From an uncultured Bacilli bacterium (lineage in GTDB: Bacteria; Bacillota_I; Bacilli_A; RF39; UBA660), in NCBI GenBank assembly GCA_934130215.1, contig CAKOXR010000033.1, positions 1 through 10,036 of the forward strand: a stretch of 10,036 bases of DNA, read 5' to 3'. Under the pieces are notes generated by a model, which made no database searches, had not been told where the DNA came from, and worked only from the letters and a program-made list of their open reading frames with translations. Positions 6,807 to 10,036 of this stretch are shown here, one piece after another. The first letter of the stretch is position 1. Every line of letters starts with the position of its first letter. The position numbers and the translations under genes were made by a program.

Positions 6807-7671
6807 TATAATCTCCTTTGCACAAAATTTTATTTCCTTCTTCTACTATAATATTCATTGGAGCAGAAACATATTTGATAGTGTTATTGATTAATAAATC
6901 ATCAACAATTTTTAAGATTTTCTTCGAATTACTTTTATTTAGAAATATCGGTGATGTTAATTCACCATCAAACAAAATTGTTTCACCACATAATAATCTA
7001 GAAAATTTTTGGTATAGATACCAACAAGATTCTTCTTTAGATATGTAATGAATATTATCATCTCCATTATTAATGTATGGTAACATAAATCCAATTATCT
7101 TTAAATTACTGTCATAGCAATACTTATTATTATAAAAATATCTATCATTAACATTAAATATTGAGTTATTTTTATCTTTTGTATCTTCTTTTCTTACTGA
7201 TATAAAACTAGTAGCTCCTATTATATAACCATCTTTAATAGCAACATAATTATCTGAAATTAAATTATATTTATATTTAGATGAAATGTTTATTGCTGAA
7301 GATGTTTTTCCTTGCCAAAAATCTCCTATTACAAGCAATGCATTATTTTTGTTAGCAATACATGATGCTGGTATTATCAAAATATTTTCTTTGATTAATA
7401 ATTTTTGAAAACATTGTGTTATAAATTTAGCTATATAACTAATATTGTCTCCTATAGTTCCATATAAAAATATTTTATTATTCCTTATTCTATAATTCGT
7501 TTTTTCAGATTTATTAATAATAATTTCTAAATCCTTTTTCAAATTTACTGAATCTTGAATTTTAATTATACTAGGGCAAAATCTCTTTAACCAAAAATCC
7601 AACATTTCATTTGGCTTTTCATACAATTTAATAGAGATTTTTTTATTAAAACAACTATAATAAAATGTCAT
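6796..7671 (-). CDS. HPr kinase-like P-loop kinase of peptide-modification type
   Basis: A 291-residue protein when started at the ATG 7671, which has an AAGGTGG site 8 bases ahead; two in-frame GTG codons at 7683 and 7680 form part of that site and are less likely starts. IPASCIANKNNALLVIGDFW (100-119) is the typical lead-in and P-loop of HprK-related kinases: the Walker A is G116-DFWQ-GKT (to 123). LISDNYVAIKDG (137-148) matches the conserved LxSDDxVxI strand, with the second Asp replaced by Asn141. It lacks the N-terminal DRTGG-type regulatory domain of true HPr kinase. HprK-like enzymes in RiPP clusters, for example those phosphorylating Ser of lasso peptides, act on precursor peptides. 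A Ser in the peptide at 9605-9736 is the natural candidate here, though a sugar or nucleotide substrate is possible. Confidence 0.75.
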   Translation of the reverse strand: MTFYYSCFNKKISIKLYEKPNEMLDFWLKRFCPSIIKIQDSVNLKKDLEIIINKSEKTNYRIRNNKIFLYGTIGDNISYIAKFITQCFQKLLIKENILIIPASCIANKNNALLVIGDFWQGKTSSAINISSKYKYNLISDNYVAIKDGYIIGATSFISVRKEDTKDKNNSIFNVNDRYFYNNKYCYDSNLKIIGFMLPYINNGDDNIHYISKEESCWYLYQKFSRLLCGETILFDGELTSPIFLNKSNSKKILKIVDDLLINNTIKYVSAPMNIIVEEGNKILCKGDYNDE

Positions 7672-7684
7672 TATTTTCACCACC

Positions 7685-8119
7685 TTAAATTACAATATAA
7701 TCAATTAATAGTTTATCTATCTGTTTTTCATTTTTTAAATGTATACCTATACCACCAGAATTTATCCATTTTTCAATATTATTACTATAATCATCAATCA
7801 AAATATTATCTTTGGGATTAACAATTATATTTTTATCTATATAATAAGGAACTGAAATAATCTGTATATTTTTAACTTTCTATAAGCAAATTTTTCTTTA
7901 TCAGAATAAACATGTGTTAAAATTAGAACTTTATTTTGTTGGGATTTTTTTTAAAATTGTTAAATTATTTTCTATTTCATTACAATTTTTTAAAAAATAA
8001 TCCCACGGAAAATTTTTACATGTTTCTTCTGAATTTCCTTTTATTTTAAGTTCTTTGCTTATAAATTTGGGAGTATCCACAAGCACACCGTCAAAATCTA
8101 TATAAATAACTTTATTCAT
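7685..8119 (-). pseudogene. HAD-superfamily 5'-nucleotidase-like gene with two compensating frameshifts
   Basis: The start codon overlaps the rel stop (TAATG). Residues 1-62 (MNKVIYIDFDGVLVDT...) carry HAD motif I, DFDGV with Asp8 and Asp10, then hit a TAA at 7931-7933. In the neighbouring frame the protein goes on at once as NKVLILTHVYSDKEKFAYRK (motif II, LILT). Near 7880 the coding returns to the original frame as VKNIQIISVPYYIDKN, then NPKDNILIDDYSNNIEKW (motif IV, DDY), WINSGGIGIHL, and a stop at 7685-7687. The overall span is 145 codons in frame. The family (small NT5C-like 5'-nucleotidases) dephosphorylates nucleotides or other phosphomonoesters. The indels fall in A runs: one extra A near 7940 and one missing A near 7883. 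Either this is a true pseudogene or both are sequencing errors; all motifs are otherwise intact, which favours a gene that is or recently was functional. Confidence 0.8.
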
Positions 8120-9558
8120 TATTTTTTTCCAAATTCTTTTATTTTTCTTTTAGCTTTTGTAGTTTGTACTTTATCAAGCCATTCTTCTCTTGGACCATAT
8201 GATAATACATCTGTTATAATTCTAACTCTATCTTTTGTTTTTAATTCATGTTCTGGATTAACGACTTTATCATTTACAACTGCTGATACCATAGTATTAC
8301 CTAAATCAGAATGAATTTTATATGCAAAATCAATTGCAGTTGCACCTTTAGGAAGCTCAACTATATCTCCTTTTGTTGTATATACATATATTTTGTCTGA
8401 AAATAATTCAGACTTTACTTGACGAACAAATTCTTGATTATTACCAAACACTCTATTAATCTCAACTAGAGATTTAAAAAATTGATACTTTTGTTTCAAA
8501 TCTTCTTGCATAACATCCCTTGCATTGCCTTTTTGAATATCCCAATATGCAGTTAATCCAAAAGATGCAATCTTATCCATGTCAAATGTTCTTATTTGAG
8601 TTTGTACTAATCTATCATCTTCTCCAAAAACAGTTGTGTGCAATGATTGATACATATTTGTTTTAGGATTATATATATAGTCCTTAAATTTGTCATTTAT
8701 TGGGTGATATTTTGAATGTATAGAACCTAATGTCAAATAACAATTTGCAGTTGAATCAACCAATATTTTTAGTGATAATAAATCATGAATATCTGAAAGT
8801 TTATATCCCTGTTCTAATCTTTTATATATACCATAAATATTTTTTGTTCTTACTTTTATATCATGTGGTATATCTTGATTAGTAAGTATGGAATTTATCG
8901 TAATAAGCATTTCATTTAAGCAATGTTTACTATCTTCTTCGACTCTTAGTTTGATTTCTTCTATTTTTTTATATTTATCTGGATATAAATATTTAAGAGA
9001 TAAATCTTCTAATTCTGATTTAATTCTATATGCTCCTATATAATAAGCCAGTGGTACAAATATATCCATTGTTTCCATAGAATTTTCCTTTTGTTTGAAT
9101 TCAGACTTAAATTGTAATGTTCTCATATTGTGTAATCTATCAGCAAGTTTAATTATTATGATTCTTACATCTTCAGTTATTCCAGTTATAATTTTTCTTG
9201 TATTTGCATAATTTTGATCCTGTTTAGAAGAAAAATTCATTTTAGATAATTTCGTTACACCATCAACTAAGTTAGCAATATTTTGATTAAAATCATGTGA
9301 GATATCCTCTTTAGTAATATCTGTATCTTCTAATGTATCATGTAAAAGCCCAGCACAAATTGTATCTTTATCAGCATGCATTTCAGCAAGCATATAAGCT
9401 ACATTTAAGGGATGACTAATATATGGTTCTCCGCTTTGTCTTATTTGTCTTTTATGTAATTCATCCGCATAATTATATGCTTTTTTTATAATTTCAACTT
9501 CATCACGATTATATTCTTTTAATACATTTTGTAAATTTTTTAAAGTAATATTATTCAT
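8119..9558 (-). CDS. Short Rel/SpoT homologue (HD hydrolase + synthetase fold + TGS), synthetase likely impaired
   Basis: 479 residues from the ATG at 9558, chosen for its GGAGGTG site 5 bases ahead; an in-frame upstream ATG lacks one. The (p)ppGpp hydrolase domain is complete: PYISHP (His49), LLHDTLEDT (His73, Asp74, Glu77, Asp78), KLADRLHNMRT (Asp140, Asn144). The synthetase domain follows (HDLLSLKILV with Asp259, KDYIYNPKTNMYQSLHT), but the ExQIRT motif reads QTQIRT, so the metal-binding Glu is Gln319, and AAHW reads TAYW. A TGS domain (about 388-450) ends the protein. The zinc-finger/RIS and ACT regions of the usual 730-residue Rel are absent. I infer a mainly hydrolytic enzyme that removes (p)ppGpp or a related pyrophosphorylated nucleotide. 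It overlaps the HAD gene by one base and lies 46 bases after the small peptide gene, so it probably belongs to the operon rather than being the housekeeping Rel. Confidence 0.85.
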   Translation of the reverse strand: MNNITLKNLQNVLKEYNRDEVEIIKKAYNYADELHKRQIRQSGEPYISHPLNVAYMLAEMHADKDTICAGLLHDTLEDTDITKEDISHDFNQNIANLVDGVTKLSKMNFSSKQDQNYANTRKIITGITEDVRIIIIKLADRLHNMRTLQFKSEFKQKENSMETMDIFVPLAYYIGAYRIKSELEDLSLKYLYPDKYKKIEEIKLRVEEDSKHCLNEMLITINSILTNQDIPHDIKVRTKNIYGIYKRLEQGYKLSDIHDLLSLKILVDSTANCYLTLGSIHSKYHPINDKFKDYIYNPKTNMYQSLHTTVFGEDDRLVQTQIRTFDMDKIASFGLTAYWDIQKGNARDVMQEDLKQKYQFFKSLVEINRVFGNNQEFVRQVKSELFSDKIYVYTTKGDIVELPKGATAIDFAYKIHSDLGNTMVSAVVNDKVVNPEHELKTKDRVRIITDVLSYGPREEWLDKVQTTKAKRKIKEFGKK

Positions 9559-9578
9559 CAAAGCACCTCCAAAATAAC

Positions 9579-9625
9579 AAAAAAACGGCAACAAAAATTT
9601 CTATTTAATTTTCATCTCCGTTTTT
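9579..9625 (-). terminator. Weak terminator/attenuator after the small peptide gene
   Basis: On the minus strand AAAAACGG (9625-9618) pairs with CCGTTTTT (9588-9581), and the T run extends to 7 bases (9585-9579). The 29-base loop holds the stop codon of the peptide gene and may form an inner AAAATT/AATTTT stem. Only three G-C pairs support the outer stem. It would let most transcripts end after the peptide while some read through into rel, a usual way to make more precursor than enzyme. Function is inferred. Confidence 0.4.
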
Positions 9626-9736
9626 ACAATCATCATTATTCACAAAATTGCAAGAGCACAAGCAAACCGAGTCAGATAAAGATCTAACATTTTTTATTAT
9701 ATTATAGTTTTTTATATAATTATTCTTGCAATTCAT
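9605..9736 (-). CDS. Small Cys-rich peptide, candidate RiPP precursor
   Basis: A 43-codon gene with a GGGGGAG site 4 bases ahead of ATG. The first half, NCKNNYIKNYNIIKNVRSLS, is basic and Asn/Lys/Ile-rich, as expected for a leader. The second half is DSVCLCSCNFVNNDDCKNGD and then EN, with Cys at 25, 27, 29 and 37 plus Ser23 and Ser28, and an acidic tail. There is no GG cleavage site, hydrophobic signal or membrane helix. Position first in an operon with a radical SAM enzyme, an HprK-like kinase and a glycosyltransferase, just after a promoter and before a weak terminator, is typical of modified-peptide precursors. The CxCxC cluster is the likely site of radical SAM chemistry and the Ser residues of phosphorylation. 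I do not recognise the family with certainty. That it is a real gene is fairly sure; its role is inferred. Confidence 0.7.
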   Translation of the reverse strand: MNCKNNYIKNYNIIKNVRSLSDSVCLCSCNFVNNDDCKNGDEN

Positions 9737-9763
9737 ATTACTCCCCCAAAATAAATTAAAATT

Positions 9764-9792
9764 AATATATTCCTTATTTCAAAAAAAATCAA
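9764..9792 (-). promoter_or_regulatory. Candidate promoter for the peptide operon
   Basis: TTGATT (9792-9787) and TATATT (9769-9764) are 17 bases apart on the minus strand, ending 27 bases before the peptide start codon. The -10 box matches 5 of 6 consensus bases and the -35 box 4 of 6. AT-rich DNA makes such matches common, so position is the main support. Confidence 0.45.
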
Positions 9793-9959
9793 TACTTTTT
9801 TAACATTTTTTATAAAAATATGATTAATTTATGATAATGTCTTAAGTAATAACTTTTGATGCATTAATGTTCTCTTGTTATTTGCTGTTTATTTTAATAA
9901 TAAAAAAGAATCTGATTTTAATATTTTAATCTTATATAATCAAACGATCTAATTTTTAT
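9793..9959. other. AT-rich region upstream of the operon promoter
   Basis: No convincing coding frame on either strand. It lies between the terminator of the preceding gene and the candidate promoter, so any operator for the cluster should lie here, but I see no clear inverted repeat or riboswitch fold. Confidence 0.4.
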
Positions 9960-9987
9960 AAAAAAATACTCAGGTTAATCTAAGTAT
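9960..9987 (-). terminator. Rho-independent terminator of the upstream gene
   Basis: ATACTTAG (9987-9980) and CTGAGTAT (9973-9966) form an 8-bp stem with one G-U pair and a 6-base loop, followed on the minus strand by a run of T (9965-9960). It starts at the stop codon of the frame entering from the right edge, which isolates the peptide operon from upstream transcription. Confidence 0.65.
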
Positions 9988-10036
9988 TATATTTGACCTT
10001 GTAATAATTCTTTCATATTTCTTAAATATAACTCAA
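9987..10036 (-). CDS. C-terminal end of an upstream gene (partial)
   Basis: The minus strand from the right edge reads ELYLRNMKELLQGQI and then TAA at 9987-9989, directly next to the terminator stem. The sequence looks like an amphipathic C-terminal helix of a real protein. Only 15 codons are visible, so no family can be named; the terminator overlapping the stop codon is the main support. Confidence 0.4.
   Translation of the reverse strand, partial: ELYLRNMKELLQGQI

Noticed and set aside
6533..7048. Three short plus-strand open frames of 61-76 codons
   Set aside because: They are antisense to the radical SAM and kinase genes, whose catalytic motifs lie in the same bases, and have no recognisable domain.
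330..9875. Shared 11-mer TAATGTTCTCT at 330-340 and 9865-9875, possible flanking repeat of the cluster
   Set aside because: Matches of this length are expected several times by chance in 10 kb of AT-rich DNA, and the similarity does not extend on either side.
9867..9929. Plus-strand 20-residue hydrophobic peptide starting MFSCYLLFIL, resembling a small type I toxin
   Set aside because: There is no ribosome binding site or promoter ahead of it and no antisense RNA signal; such peptides arise easily in T-rich DNA.
1..10036. CRISPR array, tRNA or rRNA genes
   Set aside because: I saw no spaced direct repeats, no cloverleaf with a TTCGA-type T-arm, and no rRNA segments on either strand.

Overview
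The window is very AT-rich, uses the standard bacterial code (TGA is a stop), has strong GGAGG-type ribosome binding sites and carries a fragment of a D-Ala-D-Ala carboxypeptidase. This fits a low-GC Gram-positive organism (Bacillota, probably Clostridia). Every gene I can support lies on the minus strand, so transcription runs from high to low coordinates.

Reading in the direction of transcription: the right edge holds the last codons of an upstream gene and its terminator (about 9960-10036). A plausible promoter (9764-9792) then precedes a 43-residue Cys-rich small peptide (9605-9736), too short for routine gene callers. It looks like the precursor of a ribosomally made, modified peptide (RiPP). 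A weak terminator-like hairpin separates it from a close-packed set of genes: a shortened Rel/SpoT homologue, a HAD nucleotidase-like gene with two compensating frameshifts, an HprK-like kinase, a radical SAM enzyme with a C-terminal Cys cluster, a 444-residue protein that I read as a degenerate arginyl-tRNA synthetase, an S66 (LD-carboxypeptidase/MccF-type) peptidase and a GT-B glycosyltransferase. These genes overlap or nearly touch (TAATG, ATGA, zero spacing), so they look like one operon.

After a 74-base gap with its own strong sigma-A-type promoter comes a complete arginyl-tRNA synthetase with archaeal-type motifs. Four bases later starts the N-terminus of a UDP-sugar dehydrogenase, cut after about 48 codons and fused in frame to the C-terminus of an IS3-family transposase. 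Beyond the IS end lie AT-rich non-coding DNA, a 12-bp perfect hairpin and a 5'-truncated D-Ala-D-Ala carboxypeptidase fragment running off the left edge.

Taken together this looks like an undescribed peptide-modification cluster. The peptide would be modified by the radical SAM enzyme and kinase and perhaps glycosylated; a sugar dehydrogenase, now broken, may once have supplied a uronic acid. The association of two ArgRS homologues (one intact, one apparently inactive) with an MccF-type peptidase suggests either an ArgRS-directed Trojan-horse product with self-immunity genes, or use of an aminoacyl-tRNA-synthetase fold in biosynthesis. The gene identities are mostly well supported; the pathway is inference.
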